Assembly: GCF_004000885.1 (NCBI RefSeq)
Contig: NZ_BIMC01000013.1
Location: 62,001-126,000 of the forward strand
Direction of reading: 5' to 3'
Source of the DNA: Paenibacillus glucanolyticus NBRC 15330
GTDB lineage: Bacteria; Bacillota; Bacilli; Paenibacillales; Paenibacillaceae
Length of the DNA: 64,000 nucleotides
Under the pieces are notes generated by a model. That model was not told the origin of the DNA. It saw only the letters and a list, made by a program, of their open reading frames with translations, and made no database searches. Below are positions 25,021 to 34,006 of the stretch, piece by piece. Position numbers and translations under genes: made by a program. How positions within the stretch are numbered: the stretch's first letter is position 1; every line of letters starts with the position of its first letter.

Positions 25021-27039
25021 CTACTGTTTTCTTCCTCCCTCACGGATAATATCCCGATTACTCCATAAGAGATTTCTTAAGTTAGATTTAGATCCCTCTA
25101 TCGTAAAATGAGGGATATTGTGTTCTTTAGCAATCTCTACTCCGGAAATTGTAGCTCCATGTGATGTTGCTGTCAGAAGCTTAAATAGTGCATTGGATTT
25201 TCGCAACTCAGCGAATATTCGTTCAGGGTGTTCCCCGTTCTCATGCACAAATTCAGCGCCGGTCTCTTTTACAACTGATTCAAACCACTTTGCTTGTCCA
25301 CCAATAACAGCAATTTTACAACCTTGGAGAAAAGGAGCAATATTTTTTGGGGGCTTTTTGATTTTTTCATCAGTCTTCTTCGGATGGAAAACATCATCTT
25401 CTGATTTCATATCTTCATGGTTCTTATAGATTTTAGAGATTCTTGCATACTCTCCTCTTTCTAAAGAAACGTTAAAGAGACATGGAACCCCGTTTGTAGG
25501 GTTGTGAAAAGCAACATCCCGTTCGTGTATAAGATACCTATTATTGTTGTCATGAATATCCACACAGTAATATTTGAAGTGCTCACCTAGCTCTATATAG
25601 CCTAAATACTGAACTATAGGTGCATAAGTATCGTCTCCTTGAAAGAGGAGCTGAATATACTGATAGGCTGAGCCATCTCCTCGTTGTCGTTTGGTACATT
25701 CTACCTCTGCTTCGTGTTCCAACCCAACAGCATTAACTATGGATTCAGTTATGACACTTTGCTGCCCATCGTCAAATATAATGTAGCCACCGTGTTCTCT
25801 TCGATAAAATGTTCCACTTCTTTTGAGTTCATTAGATGATAATGTATCGGTTACTGAAGCATCTTCTGTCTCGATGTTTGTCGCAACCGCTACTTCTGAT
25901 ACTGACTTATTTATTTGCGAGTGCTCATTACTTGAAGTTGCAATGTCAGATTCTTGGTGATTTTCTGATTGCACAATAAAATATGATTCAATTTGAGAAG
26001 CCAGATTTAACATCTGAGTGATTTCATATCGTAAGTTTTGTTTCTCGGTTAAATCAATGGTTCTTAAATTTATTAGATTAAGTTTTTTTAGTGCATCCTT
26101 ATGAATAATTTCAATTAATCCTTCTGCTTTAAAGGATGGAGAGGAGTCATTATTTTTATATACTTCAACTTGTTCTAGTAATCGAGATTTTTCCGCTTCG
26201 TTAATTTGTTTTAATGTTAACTCTTGTTCTTCGTATTCAGATATTCTTGAATTTAATTGTGTTATTTCCCTAACTAAATACTTATTTTCATATTCTAATT
26301 GAGATACTTCCTTGCTTAATTGTGTGTTTTGATTTTGTACATCTAACAAGTCTTTTTCTGTTGATATCAGTTTTTTAGATAAGTCATTATTCGCTTTAAT
26401 TAATTGGTCCATAGCTTTATTTATTTCTTTTATTTCTTTATTAAGCCTGGTTATTGTTTTTTCATTTTCTTGTCTGAGTTGACGTTCTTGTTTAATAATC
26501 AGGGTTTCTTTTGAAACTTTTGTTTCTTTCTGATCTATAGGCGGCTTTAAAATTGAAGTATCTTGTGATTGTTTCATACCATTAGCACTTTGTATAAGTT
26601 CCTCTAACCTCTTGTCAATAGCATCTGACCTTCGAGGAAACATGCGAAGCGCCCAAAAGTAATGCCATTGGCCAAATTTGTTTATTATTTCATTTTCTTT
26701 CGAAAGGAAATCAGAATCTGTTAAATCGGGATTCTCACCTGTATAAATATCTATCAGAGTATAAGTGATTGCCTTCAGCACGCTGATTTTCCCGGATGTA
26801 GTGTTAACTTTAAGTTTAATTATTTGTAGAAGTCCATCAATTTCTGCTGTTTTTTGAGTTCTTACATTCATTAATTTTTGAAATTTCCGAATTTCAGATG
26901 GATTCATCTCTTGAAGTAAGAGGGTTAAGTATTCAATTGGAAAGGTCTCATTCAGTAACTTTAGCAACACATACTCGTACTCTTTCTTTGCTGCTGGATC
27001 CAGCTGATCAAGCAGTTGGTCTAATTTTTTTTCCTTCAA
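25021..27039 (-). CDS. Coiled-coil protein with DUF2325-like domain
   Basis: I use the TTG at 27039 (GGAGGAG 5-7 nt upstream), giving 672 residues. Residues about 1-150 are helical. Residues about 180-330 form a long coiled coil (RQLRQENEKTITRLNKEIKE and on). About 410-570 is beta-rich and may be an OB-like fold (RREHGGYIIFDDGQQSVITE). The last 100 residues, CKIAVIGGQAKWFESVVKET then GAEFVHENGEHPERIF and TATSHGATISGVEIAKEHNI, look like DUF2325, a small Rossmann-type domain of unknown function. Single gene with its own terminator. Such coiled-coil plus sensor-domain proteins are common in mobile DNA; role unknown. Confidence 0.65.
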   Translation of the reverse strand: MKEKKLDQLLDQLDPAAKKEYEYVLLKLLNETFPIEYLTLLLQEMNPSEIRKFQKLMNVRTQKTAEIDGLLQIIKLKVNTTSGKISVLKAITYTLIDIYTGENPDLTDSDFLSKENEIINKFGQWHYFWALRMFPRRSDAIDKRLEELIQSANGMKQSQDTSILKPPIDQKETKVSKETLIIKQERQLRQENEKTITRLNKEIKEINKAMDQLIKANNDLSKKLISTEKDLLDVQNQNTQLSKEVSQLEYENKYLVREITQLNSRISEYEEQELTLKQINEAEKSRLLEQVEVYKNNDSSPSFKAEGLIEIIHKDALKKLNLINLRTIDLTEKQNLRYEITQMLNLASQIESYFIVQSENHQESDIATSSNEHSQINKSVSEVAVATNIETEDASVTDTLSSNELKRSGTFYRREHGGYIIFDDGQQSVITESIVNAVGLEHEAEVECTKRQRGDGSAYQYIQLLFQGDDTYAPIVQYLGYIELGEHFKYYCVDIHDNNNRYLIHERDVAFHNPTNGVPCLFNVSLERGEYARISKIYKNHEDMKSEDDVFHPKKTDEKIKKPPKNIAPFLQGCKIAVIGGQAKWFESVVKETGAEFVHENGEHPERIFAELRKSNALFKLLTATSHGATISGVEIAKEHNIPHFTIEGSKSNLRNLLWSNRDIIREGGRKQ

Positions 27040-27368
27040 TATTACTCCTCCAGCCATTACTATGAGATAATAAAGCCCCCAAAGATTATGTAATTTACTC
27101 TTTGAGGGCAAAATCTACATATGTTTTTTTAGATTATACAATTCATTTGTATCGCTAACAATAGCCGATGTATCGACAAAGAGACTGCAACAATGAAGGC
27201 AGTCTCTTTGTCCAGCAGTTTTATACCCATTTAACGGTTTCACGTTATTAGTATATTCAAAGAGCCTGTTATTATTCATCATTACCATATTGGTTTAGTA
27301 AACATGAATATCTGTTCCCCCATGCGTTACTCATTTATCATCTTCCCACCCCTATTAAAAGCTGATTT
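27040..27368. other. Intergenic region with hairpin
   Basis: Upstream of the coiled-coil gene. GACAAAGAGACTGC and GGCAGTCTCTTTGTC (27175-27212) form a strong hairpin with only a weak T-run, which may end the 27369 transcript or serve as a leader structure. No gene supported. Confidence 0.45.
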
Positions 27369-27755
27369 TTATGATGTTCGAGTTTTCATCCCATATGTAA
27401 GAAACACTATACCGAGCGATCCAAAGCTTGCATAGTTAGTTACTTTAGTAATCAGCAGTTCGTCAGTCTCCTTCATAAAGAACAATATAAAATAAACTGA
27501 CCCAGTTATTGCAATCAATAAAAAGAAATACTCCGCACCATGAGCCAGGCGTTTACTGAACTTATACTTACTTTTCCTCTCAACTACGTCATAGGATGCT
27601 TTAGATAAATCGTAGCCTGTTACCAGGAGTGCAACTACACTTACATATCCCGAAAAAGTCGGTGGTATTTTGATGTCAGTAAAAAGAGCTAGAGCTGCAA
27701 TAATGACATAAACCACTGCAAGACTATAAAAGACGATAGCTACCTTAAGTTTCAT
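27369..27755 (-). CDS. Four-TM membrane protein
   Basis: One hundred and twenty-eight residues with four predicted membrane helices (about 5-25, 35-52, 75-95, 105-123). AAAGAGAGAG before the ATG. Second in a leftward unit after 27802 (46 bp gap). Function unknown. Confidence 0.65.
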   Translation of the reverse strand: MKLKVAIVFYSLAVVYVIIAALALFTDIKIPPTFSGYVSVVALLVTGYDLSKASYDVVERKSKYKFSKRLAHGAEYFFLLIAITGSVYFILFFMKETDELLITKVTNYASFGSLGIVFLTYGMKTRTS

Positions 27756-27801
27756 TCAAATTCTCTCTCTTTCAATAGAATATAAAAAGATTATGAAAGG
27801 C

Positions 27802-28278
27802 TCATTTTACAATGTTTAATTCATATTCTTCAGTCGCATTTCCTGTAGTTACCATAAGTTTGTTTTTGTTTTCTTGTATTGATCCGGTCAAATCAACAAC
27901 AAAGTGCTTTTTAATATAGTTTTTGGAGTAGAAATTTGCTGCCTCTTTTTCAGGTTGGCCATTATAAATTACTTTGCCGTTCAGAATAATAACAAGTGGA
28001 TCAGAACTATTTACATATCTACCGTAGAGAAACAGATCTACTTTGTGGCCGCTATATTTAGCAAGGTCAATATCCACTTTGTATTGATCATCTAAAGAGA
28101 TCTCTTCCTCATATCCTCCACCAATCTCATTAAGCATTACTCCTAAGTACACCCCATAAAAATTAGTGTATGGATCACCAAACGCATTCTCCAGCTTGTA
28201 TCGCAGATTATTTGGAACTTGTAGTATAATTGCGACAATTAAAACCGCAATTATTCCTCCTATTATTTTCTTTTTCAT
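27802..28278 (-). CDS. Membrane-anchored extracytoplasmic protein
   Basis: One hundred and fifty-eight residues: one N-terminal helix (IIGGIIAVLIVAIILQV) and a beta-rich outer domain (DLFLYGRYVNSSDPLVIILN, NYIKKHFVVDLTGSIQENKN). AAAGGAG 6 nt before ATG. Function unknown. Confidence 0.65.
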   Translation of the reverse strand: MKKKIIGGIIAVLIVAIILQVPNNLRYKLENAFGDPYTNFYGVYLGVMLNEIGGGYEEEISLDDQYKVDIDLAKYSGHKVDLFLYGRYVNSSDPLVIILNGKVIYNGQPEKEAANFYSKNYIKKHFVVDLTGSIQENKNKLMVTTGNATEEYELNIVK

Positions 28279-28295
28279 TTGTTCTCCTTTATGTT

Positions 28296-28436
28296 TTATT
28301 TGCTTTTCACAAGATCCACGATAAATGCAGGTTTATCTTTCATTAGCGGCTCCAATTCACTTATTGTTGAAACACGCCTTTGAAATTGCAGTAATGAAAT
28401 TGGGTTTAGTCTTATTTTACCATTTTGACTCGACAT
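28296..28436 (-). CDS. Small soluble protein
   Basis: Forty-six residues: MSSQNGKIRLNPISLLQFQR, RVSTISELEPLMKDKPAFIV, DLVKSK. Its stop is 17 bp before the start of the next gene. The ribosome site is weak. Coding-like composition supports it. Confidence 0.45.
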   Translation of the reverse strand: MSSQNGKIRLNPISLLQFQRRVSTISELEPLMKDKPAFIVDLVKSK

Positions 28437-28484
28437 CTTGTCTCAATTTTAAAGATATTTTTTATCAAGGATGCTGATTGAAAC

Positions 28485-28518
28485 AAAGGACCCGCTACAA
28501 TTATGTAGCGGGTCACTT
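28485..28518. terminator. Terminator hairpin
   Basis: GACCCGCTACA and TGTAGCGGGTC around ATTA, between convergent-looking units, with moderate T-runs. Confidence 0.65.
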
Positions 28519-28589
28519 TACTTTAATTGAGTTTTTGGTTATTTAAAAAATGCTGTGCGAAGTTAATAATCAAAAGCTCTACATTTAAT

Positions 28590-29273
28590 CTATTTAGAAT
28601 TTAATGGTATCTCCTCTATCAGAGAAGGACTGGTATTCTTCACATTTCCCACATCTTTAGAAACAGGATACTTTATCATTCGGTCAGCAGGATATGGTTT
28701 CAAGAAACTTATAACCTTATTGGTCTCCTGGATATTTGGATTTATCCATTCATCTGCTGCTCTACCTGTTAATATTACAGGCATACGATCATGAACATCC
28801 GTAACAAGTTCATTTGGTGTGGTAGTTATGATAGTACAGCTATGAATTTCATTACCTTTTGGATCCTTCCAGGTATCATGTAGACCAGCAAAAGCAAAGG
28901 GGGCTTTCGTATTCAATTGAAATCTAAATGGCTGCTTTCCTTCTTTTTCATGACGCCATTCATAAAATCCGTTACTAACAATAAGGACCCTGTTTTGTTT
29001 TAATAAGTGCCTGTAGGCAGGCTTTTTTTCTATACCTTCAGATCGAGCATTAATGGTTTTGTACGCTATCTTGGGATCCTTGCTCCAGAATGGTATGAGT
29101 CCCCACTTTAGTCCGATTAATATCCTTCCTTCTCCTGATTGTTGCAAGATACAGGGTATCATTTGTGTCGGAGCAACATTGTAGCGTTTCGAATAGTCAT
29201 AGTTGACCTCATCTATTCTAAATGTATCTTGAATTTCTTCCAGGTCTGACGTAATAGTAAAGCGACCACACAC
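28590..29273 (-). CDS. SOS response-associated peptidase (SRAP)
   Basis: Two hundred and twenty-seven residues from GTG 29273, chosen because AGGAG lies 9 nt upstream and because SRAP needs Cys at position 2 (MCGRFT). Catalytic and DNA-crosslinking residues fall at the positions known for YedK/HMCES: Cys2, Asn75 (TINARSE), Glu105 (GFYEW), His161 (DVHDRMP). SRAP proteins cap abasic sites in single-stranded DNA by forming a thiazolidine link. It fits with the UvrX cassette as DNA-damage functions of the element, though I see no clear LexA box here. Confidence 0.93.
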   Translation of the reverse strand: MCGRFTITSDLEEIQDTFRIDEVNYDYSKRYNVAPTQMIPCILQQSGEGRILIGLKWGLIPFWSKDPKIAYKTINARSEGIEKKPAYRHLLKQNRVLIVSNGFYEWRHEKEGKQPFRFQLNTKAPFAFAGLHDTWKDPKGNEIHSCTIITTTPNELVTDVHDRMPVILTGRAADEWINPNIQETNKVISFLKPYPADRMIKYPVSKDVGNVKNTSPSLIEEIPLNSK

Positions 29274-29354
29274 TTTAATCAACTCCTTTTAAAGTTAATA
29301 CTCTCCTTAAGAGAATTACCTACTTCGAATAATATTAAACTCAAATATTATAAG

Positions 29355-29391
29355 GGAAAACCCACACTTCTTATCAGTGTGGGTAATTTTT
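29355..29391 (-). terminator. Terminator of the 29394 gene
   Basis: CCCACAC / GTGTGGG stem with T-run; on the minus strand it directly follows the stop of the three-TM gene. Confidence 0.65.
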
Positions 29392-29393
29392 TG

Positions 29394-29720
29394 CTAACCT
29401 CTGTTGTATGCTTGTTTAACAAATTTGGAAACATATTGCTCCATTTTGTTCCATTTCCTTATTAAAATATATACAAATGCTGCAGTAATCATACTACCAA
29501 GACCAATAGATACAAATAAACTGATTTGACCAAGGAGTACTATAGAGACGAACCAAATTGCTGCTAGTACCAAGTAGGACAGGCTAAACAAGATTAGTTT
29601 TTGAGTGAAATATACTATTAATGGTTCTTGTTTGTTGTGTTTAATCTGGTTAATAAAGCTGAGGAGAATAATTGCAAGAACTGTAATCAGCGAAATCATA
29701 GCTGTTGGAGATGCTACCAT
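29394..29720 (-). CDS. Three-TM membrane protein
   Basis: One hundred and eight residues from ATG 29720 (MVASPTAMISLITVLAIILL), AAAGGGTGG 6 nt upstream; the longer frame has no site. Membrane helices near 5-25, 42-65 and 70-90. Function unknown. Confidence 0.6.
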   Translation of the reverse strand: MVASPTAMISLITVLAIILLSFINQIKHNKQEPLIVYFTQKLILFSLSYLVLAAIWFVSIVLLGQISLFVSIGLGSMITAAFVYILIRKWNKMEQYVSKFVKQAYNRG

Positions 29721-29882
29721 AGCTTGCCACCCTTTCCACTTGTATAAATATACAAATATTATAACACAACAGATTTTATGGGTGTCTTGTTCAACGTAAA
29801 TAATCGCATCATTAACAAAAAGAAGCTCGATTAAATCATCGGGTTCTTTCCGCGTTATCTCCATTAGGGGTAACAGCCCTAA

Positions 29883-30413
29883 CTACCGGACATTAACTTT
29901 TTTTAGGTATTCATGGTAAAGCTCATTTAAATAGGTTGTATACTTTAAATCAACTTCAGATATTATATTTAGATTTTTTAATCGTTTTCTTTCGTTAGTT
30001 TCTACTTGATTTTTTCTATACAACTTACATATGATTTCTTCATAAGCCATTATCTCAGCTAATTGGTTATCATTTAATTCATTTTTTGCTACAAAAGCGG
30101 TAACTTGGGCTTGAATGTTATTAATACCAAATTCATTGCATAAAAACGATCGGTGATTACCCCCTGCATTAACAACATAGGATTGATCAGGAAGTCTAAT
30201 CAGACTTATGCCGTGCGGTTCAATATCCTGCCATCCATTCTCTGCAATCTTTCTTCGCAATGTACTTAGCTTTTCCTCATCTAGCTTCCTAGATAATCCG
30301 ATAATATCCAATGGATTGACTATTTGGATGCCTAACTCGATTGAGATGAAATCGTGGCTGTTGTAAGAAATTTGTTTTAATATAGTGTCCGTCATTCCCC
30401 ATATTTTCTTCAT
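29883..30413 (-). CDS. ParB/sulfiredoxin-like domain protein
   Basis: One hundred and seventy-six residues from ATG 30413 (MKKIWGMTDTILKQ; GAGG 10 nt upstream); a TTG 22 codons earlier overlaps the previous gene. The core GWQDIEPHGISLIRLPDQSY and VVNAGGNHRSFLCNEFGINN has the ParB-like nuclease/sulfiredoxin-fold pattern, in particular GxHR-like GGNHR. No ParA or parS is evident, so a partition role is unlikely. It follows the ART-like gene by 43 bp, so it may be the partner (antitoxin or effector) of that protein. Confidence 0.6.
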   Translation of the reverse strand: MKKIWGMTDTILKQISYNSHDFISIELGIQIVNPLDIIGLSRKLDEEKLSTLRRKIAENGWQDIEPHGISLIRLPDQSYVVNAGGNHRSFLCNEFGINNIQAQVTAFVAKNELNDNQLAEIMAYEEIICKLYRKNQVETNERKRLKNLNIISEVDLKYTTYLNELYHEYLKKVNVR

Positions 30414-30456
30414 ACACTTATTACCTCGATCTTCATTAAATTGATTTACTAAGGAA

Positions 30457-31017
30457 TTAAATGACAGTCCAATCAACAAGTCTCAATAATCGATCGATTT
30501 GTTCCGGAGTACTACTATCACGCTGTTGCATTAAAATGCTGGAGGCATATTCGATATCTTGTAGCTGTTTATCATGTGTTCCCAATGAATAGACATAGTT
30601 ATCAGTAGGAAGCGTCAAGTATCTCTTGACATCTACGCCTATTATAAGGTCCCGCTTTACTCTGACTGAATGTAAAATTTCAAGACTGTCGTTCCATAAA
30701 AAAGGTGACCGAGCTTGAATCAGTTCCCTAGTACGTGGCCAAATGCTCATAACCCCAATTTCATCTTCATCCACTAGAAGTTCCTCTTCACTAACTTCTA
30801 CTTCAAAAATGTAAATTTGATCATTAGAATCTATGGGGATTACCCTGGCACCATAGAAAATACTAAGAGGGAAACTGTCAGTTAAATAAACAAAGCCCTC
30901 GGTTGTAGGATAAGTAGATGATGTATCGAAGTTCCTTATTACCCCCGTTGATTTTACTACACCAGCAGATAAAATCTCCTTTGCACGGGTTTCATATGTA
31001 GCATGGTATAATATCAT
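30457..31017 (-). CDS. ADP-ribosyltransferase/KptA-like fold protein
   Basis: One hundred and eighty-six residues starting MILYHATYETRAKEILSAGV, with FVYLTDSFPLSIFYGARVIP about 40 residues later. This H-Y-x-T ... I-x-x-G and VYLT order is that of the ART superfamily (KptA/Tpt1, DarT/DUF4433-like), which uses NAD to modify RNA, DNA or protein. I cannot identify the final catalytic residue. AAAGGAG before the ATG. Operon with the ParB-like gene suggests a toxin-antitoxin or defence pair; inference only. Confidence 0.5.
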   Translation of the reverse strand: MILYHATYETRAKEILSAGVVKSTGVIRNFDTSSTYPTTEGFVYLTDSFPLSIFYGARVIPIDSNDQIYIFEVEVSEEELLVDEDEIGVMSIWPRTRELIQARSPFLWNDSLEILHSVRVKRDLIIGVDVKRYLTLPTDNYVYSLGTHDKQLQDIEYASSILMQQRDSSTPEQIDRLLRLVDWTVI

Positions 31018-31113
31018 GGTTTTAATCTCCTTTATTTTTATTACTATTATCGGATCATGAGATTCGTTGAATTATAGAGATATGATTTAACCAGTATATT
31101 GTAACGGGGAAAG

Positions 31114-31153
31114 AAAAACGAGCAGTCATCCAATTAAGGAAGATGCTCGTTTT
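31114..31153 (-). terminator. Terminator of the methylase gene
   Basis: AACGAGCA and TGCTCGTT arms with extended partial pairing; TTTTTCTTT follows on the minus strand. Confidence 0.7.
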
Positions 31154-31161
31154 CACACGAA

Positions 31162-32010
31162 CTAAAACAATGTCAGAGGTGCATATTCCTCTTCATAGTT
31201 CATAAAAAAGTATTCAGTCTCAATCCTCTTCTTCTGACCACGTTCTGCCTTCGTCACTGTTGATCCAACCTTTGCTTCCACCGTGACAAAACGCCAATCC
31301 TTATATAGTTCCAGGATGAAAGGGTGTCCATAATAGGAGACTAAACATTTTCCTTGGATGTTATGAAGAAGATCAGCTAAATCTCGAAAGTCCTTTTCGC
31401 TGAAATTACCTTTGTAATAATGTGATCGTCCATAATACGGAGAATCAATGAAGAAAAAAGTTTCTTTGGAATCATATCGTTTGATACATTCTCTAAAATC
31501 CAACTTTTCGATCATGACATTCCGCAGTCGCTTTTCAAATTCAGCTAATCGACCGAGGGAATTTTGATAATCAGTTGCGGTTGATTTTATTTTTGAGGCT
31601 CTCCAGCCTGAAGGTTCATTGTTACACGGAACCATCATCTGACGAAGAAGGTAGTACCAAACTACTGCTCTTTCAAAATCATCTTCAGGGAGCGGTTTTT
31701 TTGACCAAGTTTCATATAGATACCTGGATGTTGGGATTGATGACAACGCGTCAATCAAGTCATCTCTTCTGTATCTAAGTTGCATAAGAAAATTTATGAG
31801 GTCAGTATCAATATCATTATATACTTCAACTGTGCTTGGAGCCTTCTGCGTGAGACAATGGCCACCCCCGCCGAACACTTCGCAATACGTATGATGCGCT
31901 GGTATTAATGGTATGATTTCTTTGGCTAATAGGCCCTTTCCGCCAAACCACCTAATTGGACTTTTAACTTTGTTAATATGAAATGGATTATAAGTTTTGA
32001 AGGCTTGCAT
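31162..32010 (-). CDS. D12-class DNA adenine methyltransferase
   Basis: Two hundred and eighty-two residues of the Dam (D12) class: RWFGGKG (20-26, SAM-binding), EVFGGGG (44-50, motif I variant of FxGxG), YNDID (64-68), and FIDSPYYG around 188. The catalytic motif is normally DPPY; here it is DSPY, so activity needs testing. N6-adenine methylation in a defined site (possibly GATC) is the family role. No restriction enzyme is next to it, so it is an orphan, useful for protection against host restriction or for regulation. Alone in its transcript, GGGGAT before the ATG. Confidence 0.88.
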   Translation of the reverse strand: MQAFKTYNPFHINKVKSPIRWFGGKGLLAKEIIPLIPAHHTYCEVFGGGGHCLTQKAPSTVEVYNDIDTDLINFLMQLRYRRDDLIDALSSIPTSRYLYETWSKKPLPEDDFERAVVWYYLLRQMMVPCNNEPSGWRASKIKSTATDYQNSLGRLAEFEKRLRNVMIEKLDFRECIKRYDSKETFFFIDSPYYGRSHYYKGNFSEKDFRDLADLLHNIQGKCLVSYYGHPFILELYKDWRFVTVEAKVGSTVTKAERGQKKRIETEYFFMNYEEEYAPLTLF

Positions 32011-32293
32011 AAGAGAGATCCCCTTTTCCGTATCGTTTAGTATTGATCGATCCGGAAAATGGCAGGAATCTTCGTTTTCCTCTCATAGGCTATTACTGGG
32101 GGCCGTATGAGTGCTACTTCTCACATTCGTGAAATGAGCCGGAGGCGGCCACAATGGACAACCAAACGGAGAATCTATCTTACTATGTCCCCAAATAGTA
32201 AGTTCCCCGCTCCTCCTTCGCACCATGAATTAGAGTCTCTCTCTTCGTTTCCTTCCCTTATCTTTGATTATTTTCACGGTATACACTTCCTCA
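32011..32293. other. Intergenic region
   Basis: About 280 bp between the methylase and the DUF6884-like gene. A GC-richer stretch (32100-32170) is open in both directions but has no ribosome site. Nothing supported. Confidence 0.3.
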
Positions 32294-33181
32294 TTAAATC
32301 AGTGCTACTCTAAGTTTATTAAGAGTTGCTGCAATTTTGTTTTCCATCTGCAGCACATAGTCTCTCTTAATAAGATACTTTGTAAATTTCGCAATCAGTT
32401 TTCCATAACGGGATTTTATTTTTTCGTAGTGCTCCCGCTCCTTAAATAATTTAGGCAAAGTATCCTTTCCCAGTAGGAAATTTTCTACTTCCCCGAGATG
32501 ATCCTGCTTCTTAAGTAGGGACAAGAAAGCTGCTTCGGCAGCGTCACTGTCTTTTTTTCGATTTCCGTAACTTTTTAGCAATTCTTTAATTTCCTCAAAA
32601 ATGTTTTCTACACCAAAAAGTTGGGCTTTGTATTGGTAGTTTGTTAAGATTTCTCTGGCAATTAAGGGTGTTAACATTTCAAGTTCTGAAATAATCGAGT
32701 GTTTTTCACGCTGAATATCCTTTAATCGCCTTTTGTTTTCTTCCTCCTCGATGAGCTGTTGATAATGCCCAGGCTTCATAGCCAAAGAAACCGACTCTCC
32801 ATAAATTCGGAATCGGATACCATTTTTCTCGAACTGAGCTTTGAGCGGATCGGTCATGACTCGACTCATATGTAATTCAATAAAAGGAATCGGATCATAA
32901 GACTTAACAAATTTGACTATATTTTCTGCAAATTGCTTCGCTGCAGACCGGGTCGTTTCGGTTTGCGGATAATCACTAATGGTTTGTTCAAATGGAATAA
33001 TACGCTGTTCATAATGACTCAGAAAATAAATGTCTTCTCTTGGGAACTCCCGTGCTTCCATGTAACGAATGATTTCATTGACCCACCGACTTTTAGGACT
33101 CTGATAAAAAAGATATGCCGGCAGCTCTGTTGCTTGACGCGTGGATGATTCCGTAATGAATGCGATTCGTTGTTCATTCAT
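32294..33181 (-). CDS. DUF6884-like protein with coiled-coil tail
   Basis: Two hundred and ninety-five residues. The first 110 (RIAFITESSTRQATELPAYL, FYQSPKSRWVNEIIRYMEAR, DIYFLSHYEQRIIPFEQTIS) follow the DUF6884 pattern of strand, PA-LY-S, and S-x-x-x-x-x-I-P-x-x; related domains occur with DNA/RNA base-modifying enzymes and in mobile DNA. The Cys usual after the first strand is replaced (TESS). The rest is helical and basic. It is the gene just downstream of RNA element 1. Confidence 0.5.
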   Translation of the reverse strand: MNEQRIAFITESSTRQATELPAYLFYQSPKSRWVNEIIRYMEAREFPREDIYFLSHYEQRIIPFEQTISDYPQTETTRSAAKQFAENIVKFVKSYDPIPFIELHMSRVMTDPLKAQFEKNGIRFRIYGESVSLAMKPGHYQQLIEEEENKRRLKDIQREKHSIISELEMLTPLIAREILTNYQYKAQLFGVENIFEEIKELLKSYGNRKKDSDAAEAAFLSLLKKQDHLGEVENFLLGKDTLPKLFKEREHYEKIKSRYGKLIAKFTKYLIKRDYVLQMENKIAATLNKLRVALI

Positions 33182-33249
33182 GAATTGTCATAACCTCCTA
33201 TTGTGTGATTTCCACTAAGGCGACGTCACAAGTGCTATTCATGAGAAAA

Positions 33250-33380
33250 CAAAAAACACTTCCCCTAAGCACTTTGTTATTCTGCAAAAAGCACAGAAAA
33301 GCACTTAAGGAAAGTGTATGTTTCTCAAAAAAGATAGAGCGGATAAGTCGCGTGACGCCGCCAAAATGGTTGTTAAGATA
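33250..33380 (-). ncRNA. Structured RNA element, copy 1
   Basis: Transcribed leftward from a promoter at 33386-33415. The 5' part holds the conserved block GGCGGCGTCACGCGAC (33347-33362) with GCGG/CCGC pairing; the 3' part is a 20-bp stem (33256-33317: ACACTTTCC... with ...GGAAGTGT) that encloses a smaller TTCTG/CAGAA hairpin and is followed by TTTTTTGTTTT. Copy 2 at 34120-34250 has the same order and spacing. It could be a small regulatory RNA or an attenuating leader (riboswitch-like) for the gene at 33181. I do not recognise a known class. Confidence 0.7.
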
Positions 33381-33385
33381 AGCTA

Positions 33386-33415
33386 AGTATAATTCAGAGA
33401 CCAATACAAAGTAAA
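33386..33415 (-). promoter_or_regulatory. Promoter of RNA copy 1
   Basis: On the minus strand TTTACT, 18-bp spacer, TATACT. Identical spacing to the promoter of copy 2. Confidence 0.7.
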
Positions 33416-33452
33416 GGGTATTAACCGGTATGAATAATCAATTAATCTGTCT

Positions 33453-33602
33453 TTAAAGGATGATTTTTTGCGATTCGATCTCCTCAAGTGAGCTACTCTC
33501 AAATAACCATTCATCTTTATCCGGAATATAATAAACTGATCCAAGACTCCATTGCATGATTTTACGATCGTTAACTGTTTTAATATAGGTGTGTGCCATC
33601 AT
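33453..33602 (-). CDS. Small hypothetical protein
   Basis: Forty-nine residues: MMAHTYIKTVNDRKIMQWSL, GSVYYIPDKDEWLFESSSLE. GAAAGGAAAC precedes the double ATG. It ends shortly before the promoter of RNA copy 1. Function unknown. Confidence 0.55.
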   Translation of the reverse strand: MMAHTYIKTVNDRKIMQWSLGSVYYIPDKDEWLFESSSLEEIESQKIIL

Positions 33603-33673
33603 CAATTGTTTCCTTTCAGATATTAAAAACCATGTGAGAATTAGGTTCGGACTTTAATAATTGCAATTTGATA

Positions 33674-33877
33674 TTAAAGACATTTAACAACAACATTGAA
33701 AATTAAATGTGGGTTACCATATTCGGAATCAAATACAGATTTAACGCTACCACCTATTTTGATGGCATACATATGCTTCCAATCAAGTTGGTCGAAATAT
33801 TGCCATAGTTGCGTATTGCCCTCATCATTAAGTAATTCCCAGTCTCTAGTAAACTCTTCAATATATTTATTATCCAT
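33674..33877 (-). CDS. Small hypothetical protein
   Basis: Sixty-seven residues: MDNKYIEEFTRDWELLNDEG and QYFDQLDWKHMYAIKIGGSV. AAGGAG 7 nt before the ATG. First intact gene downstream of RNA copy 2. Function unknown. Confidence 0.6.
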   Translation of the reverse strand: MDNKYIEEFTRDWELLNDEGNTQLWQYFDQLDWKHMYAIKIGGSVKSVFDSEYGNPHLIFNVVVKCL

Positions 33878-34006
33878 GCCAAACTCCTTCTTTTATATTT
33901 ATATTTTTTGTTTGATTGTTAATTCTAATTTTAATTTTTCCGTCCGCTATGCAATGCCTCCTTTGTCAGTTTGAAGAAATTCCTCTAGAAAGATTAGTTG
34001 ACATAA

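Noticed and set aside
29883..30413. ParB-like protein as a plasmid partition system
   Set aside because: No ParA gene and no parS-like repeats nearby; the domain is the ParB/sulfiredoxin fold, which has many other roles.
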